A stretch of 27,201 bases of DNA from contig JAPKEY010000002.1 of the NCBI GenBank assembly GCA_028821815.1, forward strand, positions 1 to 27,201, read 5' to 3'. Every line of letters begins with the position of its first letter. Positions within the stretch are counted from its first letter, which is position 1. Positions 18,801-25,758 of the stretch are shown in pieces. Source of the DNA: Candidatus Poseidoniales archaeon. GTDB lineage: Archaea; Thermoplasmatota; Poseidoniia; Poseidoniales; Thalassarchaeaceae. Both the position numbers and the translations under genes were made by a program. Under the pieces are notes generated by a model. That model did no database searches. It saw nothing but the letters and a program-made list of their open reading frames with translations, and had not been told where the DNA came from.

Positions 18801-19052
18801 GAGAGATGGAGCATCAGCAATCCAATGCTTTCCAGTTCCACCATCACCATTGGCACCCGTCGATACATTGACCCAACCATCGAGAATGGTTGAATTGACT
18901 GGGATCTCAAACGAATCTTCAGAAAGATTGGACAAGGTTCCATCGCCATTTGATTGAAGAATAATCTCCGAATCACCGATGTAGGGGCTATCAATCGCTT
19001 GTGCAAGAGGTGCAAAAAGCATCAGCATAACCAGTAGAGTGGCGGTTCGCAT
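12867..19052 (-). CDS. Giant secreted surface protein (2061 aa) with C-terminal membrane anchor
   Basis: One of the largest proteins in the window. A signal peptide MRTATLLVMLMLFAPLAQA starts it. The Shine-Dalgarno GAGGTGA just before ATG 19052 fixes the start. The ectodomain is rich in Asn, Ser, Thr and Trp. It contains three MAM/bacillopeptidase-like beta-sandwich units ending in WYVDEVTISNDG, VFIDDMSIT and GWYIDDVGVIVD, at about residues 317, 465 and 706. A CARDB-like repeat near 1876-1960 (PEVGQNIRIDVRISNIGN) follows further beta-rich regions. Many NxS/T sites suggest N-glycosylation. The C-terminus has one TM helix at about 1990-2014 and an acidic, proline-rich cytoplasmic tail. Likely an adhesin, S-layer-like or substrate-binding surface protein. 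No peptidase active site was recognised. Confidence 0.85.
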   Translation of the reverse strand: MRTATLLVMLMLFAPLAQAIDSPYIGDSEIILQSNGDGTLSNLSEDSFEIPVNSTILDGWVNVSTGANGDGGTGKHWIADAPSLNFSHGDFEDASISVFDHELTLGVNHTVGRLDDLESLSLQFQQYSAGGVADVWRMAEPSQFNGAFAMNYSARQAAGGLIPSLATDGALIAATLPENPLPAGTHAWLTSPSSPAPSLANHWKFSFNHWYHLHHTNSSTGSSGAWVEVSIDGGLTWNYVEPIGGYNWNISSSAPVPNGAPGAGFGVFGGPDASGWTNSTFDITHLHNSSAIGMQHRFVIWTDPTGSVDRPGWYVDEVTISNDGETPGSWFHGSLIGEYAADAYAHLTIPIQLNTSSGTSGAWMIRYWTDFDLEGGSWDKFEIQVSSDNISWHRMSPVGGIPGPNGLTVAGQTIMEDSGGWVEVSHPFPSSFTVPSNGSLMLRVIVETDQMPSSGYGGVLDPPEGVFIDDMSITRTQSGTTNVMWSENFTTNGGYWHDRLPGGTYDQWQYLSNWGNNGPMENTWSFEGAPSIADGWSVHTPYGQAWAFGALSNATGWGPASWPSGQTGVAMGLDNRHDASSWSHLISPSYHIPLGASARVSFDHFICAEPGWDGGALYTSVDNGTSWQIYGQDIPMFYDVQHWNNAQSPLYQQWVWDGSNQKGGSCTTNKSFTHVEGDLSSFGGQDIMLRFSFFSDSFIELDGWYIDDVGVIVDWFESSGSWTSDLVSHNSHRFAPTIDIDASVPDGSWVKASLVDVNGTVLTGTYGSENLTFPILPWGDSYRVRVEFGTDNNQLTPRIVGLHSGAVRILNTADGTNGWDIPPSLQHDNVVGNISNPTLNTVRLSGSSAYGDAPIEDVTIIAESAGVLYQLWDGQGALLASGMLSNQNIVLPHAAVNIRPTLDLQPGGWVRYASFTGHLGAPMNNGTLDVGGDGIIDWTWDFEPDGAFGWYDGSHHQNSSAQPQWGSPGTMLDQGMTLYADDNITWTWANGIDDSMEGGELRILEYPWTTIQNQSEPSYFSFIGIAISWESTVSITGLGPALREIQSDAVNGTGPATIVSGYLQIPIVLEADQGGVALTGSISHAQRIVNEVISVPGGTMIPAQNVTIITHHSHLLNRELLDVAILRMQTSGGIDIEVHINSLSSQPIATQLFGLEQISLISTNVSDVGSDAYQIEWKFQTKWAFDDQDWIRVLAEAIESDGFTLGPGHAMIGGSNHQAMENDLEVISWEVRDDQSRLLSNTWDARYPLHAKAASTITVTGILRFEGQANQHPSPDAYRVALELESVNGTSQSIGMSGTEGSFTASIVLPDESGNVTISPWILQIGPAGTSTLGAEDASGGTLFVDVQIDSKAPTLGPLMIYTPEGGQLADGNILSPDRTIPFWIEVHDDELLESFLNLRCWFETYDDIDQDGIPDVSEYGESVQFLGGVPSGTIHVDFPAVNLAGMDDGDRISCFIEGGDFAGYTFSDSGGPGFDTDMATMTIQTQEPTQVSLPSITLNRHEGMSLLQGIEHTFSFTFQDGNGLNSIDLIELDIAGDGKGTIQYNPLQEQLTAPEFSSIVPLNIVTEFLGDEAYRVDISFAINFDAPATWQEGTWVPSLRMIEDGELVSSGATNLVHLAWALDNRLMWRVDEVLDLTAPSMPAYENRLNLQPGDTMSLRASVIHREVSTPLAIELPASSEIEVTIEGGISPYTSYYVSDGSSFTATINFDLGNWAGPIHMIQFGLTNKSDLNSSLPNMIFEIAIDNVSPRIEFQSTSLIQLRSDSLDNQLVAFTVEDEGGMGDQILELHWNYRRDGIDIAGSEDQVNLGLGVHSGTSWVYSTYVDFTPIIELALGDLLLVWVEGQDLAGNTLDGPGTSDLPRVPALEVMHFTPDLLSTWVYPLAPEVGQNIRIDVRISNIGNLDGNLTVGLWAWESRSNMEIQIIDLSSQNVSLDPRQATLVSFQFEAWREGDLQVYIVLNGDEASRLPIDIPPIREEGAGLGWFERVFGDGPLVVSLLILVCTTLGFGLALLWVRDEEDDSDDDWEGGESDWPAPPDEFPDETPPPIPPGLGDVDEEEE

Positions 19053-19055
19053 GGT

Positions 19056-19062
19056 CTCACCT
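19056..19062 (-). promoter_or_regulatory. Shine-Dalgarno for the giant surface-protein gene
   Basis: GAGGTGA on the minus strand ends about three bases before ATG 19052 and is strongly complementary to the archaeal 16S 3' end. It supports the chosen start. Confidence 0.65.
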
Positions 19063-19067
19063 CAAAC

Positions 19068-19129
19068 AACCCACCTTCGGCCGTGGGTTTGAACACGACG
19101 GGTGTCTGAGTAAGCGCCCGTAGGGCGCT
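19068..19129. promoter_or_regulatory. Two hairpins in the divergent gap before the GINS and giant-protein genes
   Basis: AACCCAC (19068-19074) pairs with GTGGGTT (19083-19089) around eight bases. AGCGCCC (19113-19119) pairs with GGGCGCT (19123-19129) around three bases. Both lie between two divergent genes and could be an operator or 5' UTR structure. Neither has a T-run, so terminator function is unlikely. Confidence 0.45.
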
Positions 19130-19185
19130 ATGAAAGTGAATGGTTCATTTACCGGCACGGAGGAGAGACAGTTCGCGGTGCGTGG

Positions 19186-20073
19186 ATGGTAGAGCAAGAA
19201 TTACTGCAGGGGCCCCAACTTGATGCGGTTGAAGCACAACTCCATGCACTGCTGAGAATGCAAGCAAAACATGCCTTACCCGTCGATTTGCCCCGACCAG
19301 ATTTCTGGCAAGTCTGTTCACAATTGCTTCAATCCATCGAAATGACATTGGCAGAAACTAATCGTGCTGAAGGATTTTCACCTCGGGCGCAAACACTCAC
19401 ACGTCGTCAATCAAATCTACGGAGATCAATTGCTGATTTAACTCGGCATCGATTGAATGCCTTTGTCAATCATGCAGCACTCGCCAATCTTGCAAGCACG
19501 CCTTTTGGGGATGCTGCTGCTGAAGCCAGCGTGAATCTAGCGCCTGTTGATTGGCTACGACAGGATGGTGCGGAGCGTGCCTTCCATGTCGGGGTATCTG
19601 AACTGATTGAACAATACAAACGAAATGTTTCGTGGAATGGATTACAACAAGGAGTTCTCAATTCAGAGATTATGCCTCACCCAACTACACCTGTTGGAAA
19701 TGCTCAACTCGACCAATTTGTAGACGACCCTGGAGGTTTGACTGATCAAGAGCCACCTGAGATAAAATCTAATGTCGCGGATGAAGTTTGGCGTGATCCT
19801 GACTTTGATGAAGAGGATAAGGTTTCAATGATGGAAGAATTTCCAGAAATGTCTGAAATGATTCCAAAAGATGAAAAATCTGTTGAAGCAACTGATGAAA
19901 TCGATCATGATGGAATGATTCGGCTTCGAATTCTTAGGGATATGCCCGAGCCGATTCTGGGTGAATCTGGTGAAGAAATCGAACTGCTCGAAGGAGATTC
20001 GTTCAATTGCGCAGCACTGATGGCTGAAACCCTCATCGCTGCAGGTTGGGCTGAGGCTATCACCCTCGAATGA
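19186..20073 (+). CDS. Archaeal GINS subunit (Gins51-type)
   Basis: GINS joins MCM and GAN/Cdc45 to form the archaeal replicative helicase. The first 150 residues are helical and match the GINS A domain; they include LPVDLPRPDFW, and helices ending in QRRQSNLRRSIADLTRHRLNAFV-like basic segments. A long acidic low-complexity linker follows (about 165-235). The end is the small beta-rich B domain: MIRLRILRDMPEPILG, then GEEIELLEGDSFNC and the helix AALMAETLIAAGWAEAI, which match the GINS B-domain order (VRVL, GD, LP/A, LI...G.AE). The A-then-B order is that of Gins51/Sld5-Psf1. At 295 residues it is longer than usual because of the linker. GGAGGA at 19159-19164 is 21 bases from the ATG, so the ribosome site is not decisive. 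The gene converges on S10. Confidence 0.75.
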   Translation: MVEQELLQGPQLDAVEAQLHALLRMQAKHALPVDLPRPDFWQVCSQLLQSIEMTLAETNRAEGFSPRAQTLTRRQSNLRRSIADLTRHRLNAFVNHAALANLASTPFGDAAAEASVNLAPVDWLRQDGAERAFHVGVSELIEQYKRNVSWNGLQQGVLNSEIMPHPTTPVGNAQLDQFVDDPGGLTDQEPPEIKSNVADEVWRDPDFDEEDKVSMMEEFPEMSEMIPKDEKSVEATDEIDHDGMIRLRILRDMPEPILGESGEEIELLEGDSFNCAALMAETLIAAGWAEAITLE

Positions 20074-20084
20074 GGAACTGATAC

Positions 20085-20414
20085 TCAAGCAACATTACGC
20101 ACACTGAGCTCAATGCTTACTGTGTCAGGATACGAGATACGCATCACTTGGCGGAGTGCAGTTTCATCGGTAGACTTGCCAATGACCAATTCCAAGAGGC
20201 GCTTGTGGATTCGCATCTCCCAGTGATCCCAAGTCTCGCTACCTTCACCATCAGGTGCCTTGCGAGTTGGTACGACCAAGCGGCGAGTAGGCAATGGAAT
20301 TGGGCCACGTAGTTGGACACCAGTTTGTTCAGCAATACTGCGAATTGAAGTGCATACATCGTCGAGATCGACGTGGTTCTCACCAGTCAATTTGATAGTA
20401 GTAACTGTTGGCAT
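20085..20414 (-). CDS. rps10: 30S ribosomal protein S10 (uS10)
   Basis: A 109-residue protein of the small-subunit head. It has the family pattern, with LTGENHVDLDDVCTSI, GPIPLPTRRLVVPTRKAP and the C-terminal strand of ISYPDTVSIELSV. The length matches archaeal uS10. The gene lies 39 bases after the EF-1 alpha stop in the same direction, the common archaeal tuf-rps10 order, so the two probably share a transcript. GGGAT just before ATG 20414 may act as a weak ribosome site. The stop is 11 bases from the convergent GINS stop. Confidence 0.95.
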   Translation of the reverse strand: MPTVTTIKLTGENHVDLDDVCTSIRSIAEQTGVQLRGPIPLPTRRLVVPTRKAPDGEGSETWDHWEMRIHKRLLELVIGKSTDETALRQVMRISYPDTVSIELSVRNVA

Positions 20415-20453
20415 GATGCATCCCTTATCCGATGGTGTGAGTCCGTGTTAATT

Positions 20454-21743
20454 TCACTTCTTCTCAATCTTCATACAGACGCCTGCTGCAACCGTCTTGC
20501 CCATGTCGCGAATTGCGAAGCGGGAAAGTTCGGGGAAAGCATCCATCTGCTCGATTGCCATCGGTTTGGTTGGCATGAAGCGAATCAGGCAAGCATCACC
20601 AGTCACAAGGAAAGCTGGATTGGCTTCCTTGCCTGCCTTGGATGTTTTCTCTAAGAGTTCGACGAAGCGAACTGCAACTTGAGCCGTGTGCGCGTGGAAC
20701 ACTGGTGTGTAACCTGCTGCAACCGCCTTGGGGATGTCCATCAACTGAATTTGTCCAATAAATGTCTCATCGTGACGGACGAACATTGGTGGTTTATCGG
20801 TGTATCCTGCAATGTCACCACGGCGGATGTCCTGTGCGGACAAACCACGAACGTTGAATCCAACGTTGTCACCAGGCTCTGCCTTCTCAACCATTGTGTG
20901 GTGCATCTCGATGCTCTTGACCTCAGCCGACTGCTGGCTAGGGTTGAACACGACTGTCTTTCCTGAATGGAGAATACCAGTTTCAATCTTACCGACAGGG
21001 ACTGTACCAATACCGCTGATCTTGTAAACATCCTGAATTGGAAGTCTTAGAGGGCGGTCAGTTGGCTTTGGACCCATCTCGATGCTATCAATGCACTCGA
21101 AGAGTGTAGGGCCGTTGTACCAGCTCATGTTTTCGCTCTTGTTGTACAGATTTTCACCGAGGAAAGACGAGCAAGGTATCATTGGAACGTCAGCTGGATT
21201 GAAGCCTGCCATCTTGAGCAGATTGCTAACCTCTTCCTTGACACTGTTGTACTTGTCCTCACTGTAGTCGACACCAGAGATATCCATCTTGTTGATGTTG
21301 ACGATGAGTTGCTTGACACCTAGTACGCGTGCAAGGAAAGCGTGTTCCTTGGTCTGCGCGTTGACACCGTCATTTGCTGCAACGCAGAGAACTGCGGCAT
21401 CGGCCTGACTGGTACCAGTAATCATGTTCTTCACGAAGTCACGGTGACCTGGTGCGTCAATGATTGTAAAGTAGTATTTTGGTGTGAATAATTCCTTGTG
21501 GGCAACGTCAATCGTGATTCCACGCTCGCGTTCTTCCTTCAGTCCATCCATCACGTAAGCGAGACCGAATCCAGCCTTGCCATTCTCGGCAGCTAGCTTT
21601 TCGTTCTTTTCGATTTCGTGTTCTTCAATGTGGCCTGTGTCGAGTAGTAAACGGCCAACTGTGGTCGATTTACCGTGGTCGACGTGACCTACGAATACAA
21701 GGTTTAGGTGCGGCTTTTTCTTATCTTCCCACTGAGATCCCAT
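20454..21743 (-). CDS. tuf: Translation elongation factor EF-1 alpha
   Basis: The 429-residue GTPase that carries aminoacyl-tRNA to the ribosome. The start ATG 21743 (MGSQWEDKKK) is chosen because GGAG lies 10 bases upstream and the protein then matches archaeal EF-1 alpha N-termini. A GTG 28 codons earlier is in frame but adds an unlikely extension. G1 reads GHVDHGKST, the switch region GITIDVAH, G3 DAPGH, and G4 NKMD. The full domains II and III follow, with GIGTVPVGKIETG and FVELLEKTSK-type segments. Nothing is missing or unusual. It is followed by S10 in the same direction. Confidence 0.97.
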   Translation of the reverse strand: MGSQWEDKKKPHLNLVFVGHVDHGKSTTVGRLLLDTGHIEEHEIEKNEKLAAENGKAGFGLAYVMDGLKEERERGITIDVAHKELFTPKYYFTIIDAPGHRDFVKNMITGTSQADAAVLCVAANDGVNAQTKEHAFLARVLGVKQLIVNINKMDISGVDYSEDKYNSVKEEVSNLLKMAGFNPADVPMIPCSSFLGENLYNKSENMSWYNGPTLFECIDSIEMGPKPTDRPLRLPIQDVYKISGIGTVPVGKIETGILHSGKTVVFNPSQQSAEVKSIEMHHTMVEKAEPGDNVGFNVRGLSAQDIRRGDIAGYTDKPPMFVRHDETFIGQIQLMDIPKAVAAGYTPVFHAHTAQVAVRFVELLEKTSKAGKEANPAFLVTGDACLIRFMPTKPMAIEQMDAFPELSRFAIRDMGKTVAAGVCMKIEKK

Positions 21744-21784
21744 GTTGAGCAAACTCCTTTGAGCGTCCCGCCGACCAAACTCCC

Positions 21785-21793
21785 GTATATGAA
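21785..21793 (-). promoter_or_regulatory. TATA-like promoter of the tuf-rps10 pair
   Basis: On the minus strand TTCATATAC is centred about 46 bases before ATG 21743. With the usual spacing it predicts a start near 21763 and a 20-base leader that contains the GGAG site. A perfect inverted repeat GAAGG-ATG-CCTTC overlaps its upstream side (21791-21803) and could be part of the control region. Confidence 0.45.
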
Positions 21794-21858
21794 GGCATCC
21801 TTCACAATTGAATACGGGCAAACGCACTCAAATGCGATACTGTAACGCCAAACTAGAA

Positions 21859-23052
21859 TTATTTGTACTCCAAAATGATGACAAATGACTTCACCGTGGT
21901 ATCATGCGCCTTTTCATTGGTTAAATCCACAGACCAGCTGCCATCGAGATAATTCCTGAAGTGTTGGGTACTCAATCGAAGTTCGACACACCGATCATCA
22001 TCTGAACAATCACCCGCTGTTCGCGATTCATCATCAAGGTAGGTCGTGTTCGCAACCTCTTCAGTATCTGAATCGGATTGAGAGCCATTGAAAACGTAGG
22101 CGTCAAGTTTGTTGGAACAGCCTGTTTGTTCTGAACAAGTTCCTGCTGGCCAATCATCATCTAGCTTTGGATATGCAAATTGAATCTTGACATAGCGAAT
22201 GGTATTGCTTGTATCTTGGTTGTAGGTAATCGGATACTCAAATGTCATTGTACCGGAGCCCGAGGTCCCATTACTATCAATGGTAAATTCTGCCCATGCG
22301 CCTCGGTAATTGACGAAGACATCCATATCCATTGTGTCGACAAATCCTTGGTTATCTGTCACGCTAAGGCGAATCTCATATTCACCTGGCCCAACATTTG
22401 TCCACTCTGCATTTTCACCAGTTTTGTCGACGTCATTAGCCATGTCGCCATCGTCATCACTATCGAAATTAATATCAAGATCCCATTTGTAATCTGTCAG
22501 ATATGAACTGGAATCGCCCGCTGCTGAATCTGATCCATCCAACTGAATGGTGGTCATCGTATCCACAGTATCATCACTAGTATCCATTTCTTCTTCACAA
22601 ATCCAAGCGAGGATGAATGTGCCTGCAGGAGCATCTTCACCCGTGCAATCATCGTCTTTGTAATGGTTGATTGAAGCTGTGGGGAGAGCCGCATCAGCTG
22701 AGGCTACGACAATATTCTTGGTTTCAGAATCAGCCATGTTCCCACTGTCCGTCACTGTGAGTGTGACAGTCTTGGGACCTTCTGAATTGTAAGTGTGTGT
22801 GACCGATGAAAGGCCAATGCCTTCTTGTGTATTATCGTCACCAAATTTCCACTCAAAAGTCATCTGATCATTATTCGGGTCTCTCGTTGCTGATGCATCA
22901 AATGAAACTGTATCTCCAACTTTGACCGTTCCAGAAGGTGAAATTGTGAACGATACGATTGGCGCAGCATTGCTTGACATGGTTTCAAGGCACCCAGCCA
23001 TTGCAGTGGCCAAAAATAGGGCGGCGGTGAGCAGCACGATGGCGCGTCGCAT
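21859..23052 (-). CDS. Secreted lipoprotein with two PKD-like domains
   Basis: The start is taken as ATG 23052 (MRRAIVLLTAALFLATAMAGC), which gives a compact lipoprotein signal peptide ending in the lipobox AMAGC; the Cys is residue 21. Upstream in-frame ATGs at 23076 and 23079 and a TTG would add acidic residues. A PKD-like domain follows, with SFTISPSGTVKVGDTVSFDAS and FEWKFGDDNT and VTHTYNSEG; a second (residues of about 165-260) shows LDGSDSAAGDSSSYLTDYKWD and a NVGPGEYEIRLSVTDNQG strand. PKD domains are Ig-like modules on archaeal surface proteins, often in binding or adhesion. The C-terminal third has Cys residues (CSEQTGCSNK and CSDDDRC) that may form disulfides. No catalytic domain is seen. 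Ligand unknown. Confidence 0.85.
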   Translation of the reverse strand: MRRAIVLLTAALFLATAMAGCLETMSSNAAPIVSFTISPSGTVKVGDTVSFDASATRDPNNDQMTFEWKFGDDNTQEGIGLSSVTHTYNSEGPKTVTLTVTDSGNMADSETKNIVVASADAALPTASINHYKDDDCTGEDAPAGTFILAWICEEEMDTSDDTVDTMTTIQLDGSDSAAGDSSSYLTDYKWDLDINFDSDDDGDMANDVDKTGENAEWTNVGPGEYEIRLSVTDNQGFVDTMDMDVFVNYRGAWAEFTIDSNGTSGSGTMTFEYPITYNQDTSNTIRYVKIQFAYPKLDDDWPAGTCSEQTGCSNKLDAYVFNGSQSDSDTEEVANTTYLDDESRTAGDCSDDDRCVELRLSTQHFRNYLDGSWSVDLTNEKAHDTTVKSFVIILEYK

Positions 23053-23110
23053 GAACCTAAGGGGGTGTTCGTCCATCATCAACCATTCGCAAAGATGGAC
23101 GCCTACGGCG

Positions 23111-25618
23111 TCAGAAGAAATCAAAGGTTTGTTGGCGACTTCCAGCGAGGAGGTCTTTGTCTGACCAACCGTACACTTCTGTGATTCGACCCATGGCCCG
23201 AGCCATTCTTTCAGCGTAGAATAACCAATCCGGGTTAGGAGGTGAATCTCCCGTTTCCGAAACTAACCAAGGCTCAACTGTCAATGGTCGTTTCCGCGCA
23301 TCTGTAACGATGTAACTGACCTTCATTCCCGGGGTAAATTGCAATCCGCGTTCAATGCGTTTGCGCGCAGCCTGCACATAGGGTAATCCATCGGGATTGG
23401 AATATACTGAGAAGTCTACTGTTCCATCCTTGAGGACCTTACCTTTACAGGAACGACTGATGATGCGATCAGCCACATCGACTTCACCTGCCTTGACCGA
23501 ACGTATCAGGCCGAGGACGTGTTTGTAAGCTCCATCTTCATCCCCATCCAAAATTCGCTCAAATGTGCCCATCATCTTGGTGTTCAATAGATCGAATGAA
23601 TCGGTTCGGCGAACTTCATACCCGCGAATCAGCAATTCTTCTTCGGGCCAAACCACTCGACCGACGTAGCGTTTCTTGGCACCGTGACTGAAGAATACAG
23701 AGAGGCCTTTCTCAAATTCGAGTTCTGCACCCTCCTTGGTAAAGCGGTTTGCCAATTCATGTCCAAAAGCCACCAATGCCTCCTTCCCTTCTTCAGGTGC
23801 AGATACAAAGACCGAATCTGTGTCTGAATAGACCACTGGGTTGCCTTCTTCATCCAATGCATGAATAATTTTCTTGATGTTGGATCGCGCCCAAGCGGTG
23901 ATTGCTGAACCGATATCCGGGTGAGTGAATCGATAAAAGGCAGATGCGAAAACACCGTAGAAGGTATTCATTAGAATTTTTACAGCCGATTGCATCTGGT
24001 CGTGGAATAGACGCGTCGAATCATCAGTTGCACTTTTCATCAGGGCTTTGTGTTGATCGCGTTGTCCCATCAAATCTTCCAGCAAACGGGGTACTAAGCC
24101 TTCACGAATTTCCTTCTTCAGAAATTTTGTTCCACTTGGAGATTGGTTTACTTCGGTGGACTCATCTGTGCTGTCAACACGCGTCGTGTGGCAGATGTTG
24201 TTTGTGATCATAATTGAAGGATACATCGACTTGAAATCGAGTACTGCAACCCATGGATAACGGCCACCTTCGATGTCGTGAACATAACCTCCAGTGATGG
24301 CATCAGATTTACCACCGCGTCGCGTCATAGGAACCGCAATATTTTCACGATCAGCCAACCGGATGACCAGACTATCGAGCCATTGGCTTGTGCTACCGCC
24401 TACTGCGGTTTCCAATGGCACTTTACCAACCGCGGCCAATGCCTCCTTGCGCGCTGTTGCTGAAATTGCATTAAGAATCTCGATGGGTAACAAAGCGTCC
24501 TGCGCACAATATTCGAGGACGACATCTGGGCGTGCTGCCCATTCCTCATCCATACGGCTAGCATCAACATCCATTTTTCGCAATTCTTCCCGGTCGGGGA
24601 ACAACAATTCGGAAACAAATTTCAAGGTCTCACGCTTGGGTCTGAGGGTCATTCTCGCCTCCCACCAGGCATCCATTATACAACGGCCAGTCAGGGTCCA
24701 TTTGCGGTTTTGTTGCCGGTTTGCCAAAATGGGGGCACCGCGCATGCTACCCTTGCAAGATCCTTCTGTGACAGGGATTCGACCCCAGCCTGCAAGTGTG
24801 GCTTTGGTCAACCGATCTTTTCTGTCTTCCAATTCCTCCATACGTTCTTTGATTCTGGGCAAATCAAAGTTGTCAATATTGTATCCAGTGATGATATCGG
24901 GATCGCTATCTCGGACTAACCGTGTCAAGCCTTCCAACATCTCGCGTTCATCGCCCCGAAATGTGTGTGTCTCACTTTGCCCATTTTGTTCAACCACTGC
25001 AGCGGCACACAGGATGCGGCCTGATTCGATACTAGTTTCCAAATCAAACGAGAATGTCACGAGTGGTGCTGCGAATGCTTCGGTTGCTCGTAAATCATCG
25101 ATATGGCAGCGCGCTACTTGATCGGTTGGATACAACCCCCGACCACCAGCATCGCGAATAACATCACCATCTTTGGATAATAATTCACCCTTCCAAGCGA
25201 TGTGGGGGCCCAAGTCAAGATCTAACAATAGACGTTGGGAGAATTTGATATCTGCACTGCTGACAACCCACTCCAATGATTTCATTGCATCTCGGATTTT
25301 GGGGATATTGTATGGTTGTCGAACTTCGACTTTCCAGTGTGGTTTAATTCCCAAATCTGTCCATTTGTCAACAGGAGCGTGAATATGTGTGACGTCCTTG
25401 ACTTCTCTGGCTCTTTCCAACATAGTTTCCACACTACTCTCTTGTGTGAAAAATTCAGGTCTTCCAGGTAACGCAATTTCAAGAAACGGTCGTAATCCAT
25501 GAACCAGTAGCAACGTCGAGTGCCCTTCGCGCGCACGCAACCAGAGTTCGACTACCGTTTGAGAGCCAAAGCTTTGGTAGGAAGCCGAGACAATACAGGC
25601 CTCCTCTTCGGCGGACAT
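23111..25618 (-). CDS. polB: Family B DNA polymerase with 3'-5' exonuclease
   Basis: A replicative DNA polymerase. The exonuclease motifs are Exo I FSFDLETS (D near residue 191), Exo II GYNIDNFDLP and Exo III YCAQDA. The polymerase motifs are A DFKSMYPSI (near 459), B KILMNTFYG (near 545) and C YSDTDS (near 596), all with the catalytic aspartates. The protein ends in RQQTFDFF, which resembles a PCNA-interacting (PIP) tail. ATG 25618 (MSAEEEACIV) is preferred because the upstream ATG 25663 adds an unconserved basic stretch; neither start has a strong Shine-Dalgarno. The length of 835 residues fits an archaeal PolB. No intein splits the motifs. It is divergent from the aminotransferase and its stop is 58 bases from the lipoprotein start. 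Confidence 0.95.
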   Translation of the reverse strand: MSAEEEACIVSASYQSFGSQTVVELWLRAREGHSTLLLVHGLRPFLEIALPGRPEFFTQESSVETMLERAREVKDVTHIHAPVDKWTDLGIKPHWKVEVRQPYNIPKIRDAMKSLEWVVSSADIKFSQRLLLDLDLGPHIAWKGELLSKDGDVIRDAGGRGLYPTDQVARCHIDDLRATEAFAAPLVTFSFDLETSIESGRILCAAAVVEQNGQSETHTFRGDEREMLEGLTRLVRDSDPDIITGYNIDNFDLPRIKERMEELEDRKDRLTKATLAGWGRIPVTEGSCKGSMRGAPILANRQQNRKWTLTGRCIMDAWWEARMTLRPKRETLKFVSELLFPDREELRKMDVDASRMDEEWAARPDVVLEYCAQDALLPIEILNAISATARKEALAAVGKVPLETAVGGSTSQWLDSLVIRLADRENIAVPMTRRGGKSDAITGGYVHDIEGGRYPWVAVLDFKSMYPSIMITNNICHTTRVDSTDESTEVNQSPSGTKFLKKEIREGLVPRLLEDLMGQRDQHKALMKSATDDSTRLFHDQMQSAVKILMNTFYGVFASAFYRFTHPDIGSAITAWARSNIKKIIHALDEEGNPVVYSDTDSVFVSAPEEGKEALVAFGHELANRFTKEGAELEFEKGLSVFFSHGAKKRYVGRVVWPEEELLIRGYEVRRTDSFDLLNTKMMGTFERILDGDEDGAYKHVLGLIRSVKAGEVDVADRIISRSCKGKVLKDGTVDFSVYSNPDGLPYVQAARKRIERGLQFTPGMKVSYIVTDARKRPLTVEPWLVSETGDSPPNPDWLFYAERMARAMGRITEVYGWSDKDLLAGSRQQTFDFF

Positions 25619-25666
25619 AAACCCTGATTGTGGCGGGTGTCTTTGAATTCTATGGGAGCGCATCAC

Positions 25667-25682
25667 TCTCAAAAGTTTGAGA
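25667..25682. promoter_or_regulatory. Palindromic site in the polB/ilvE divergent gap
   Basis: TCTCAAA-AG-TTTGAGA is a perfect 7-base inverted repeat with a 2-base centre. It lies between the two divergent genes, 77 bases before the aminotransferase ATG. Its symmetry suits a dimeric repressor or activator, but no binding protein is known. Confidence 0.4.
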
Positions 25683-25747
25683 AATGGTAGGCGGAATGGT
25701 TGAGAACCACCCCCTGCGTTCGCGATTTAGCCAGATACGCGGAAAGG

Positions 25748-25752
25748 GGAGG
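25748..25752 (+). promoter_or_regulatory. Shine-Dalgarno for the aminotransferase gene
   Basis: GGAGG inside GGGGAGGATTGTCATG ends six bases before ATG 25759. It selects this start over the in-frame ATGs at 25684 and 25696. Confidence 0.8.
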
Positions 25753-25758
25753 ATTGTC

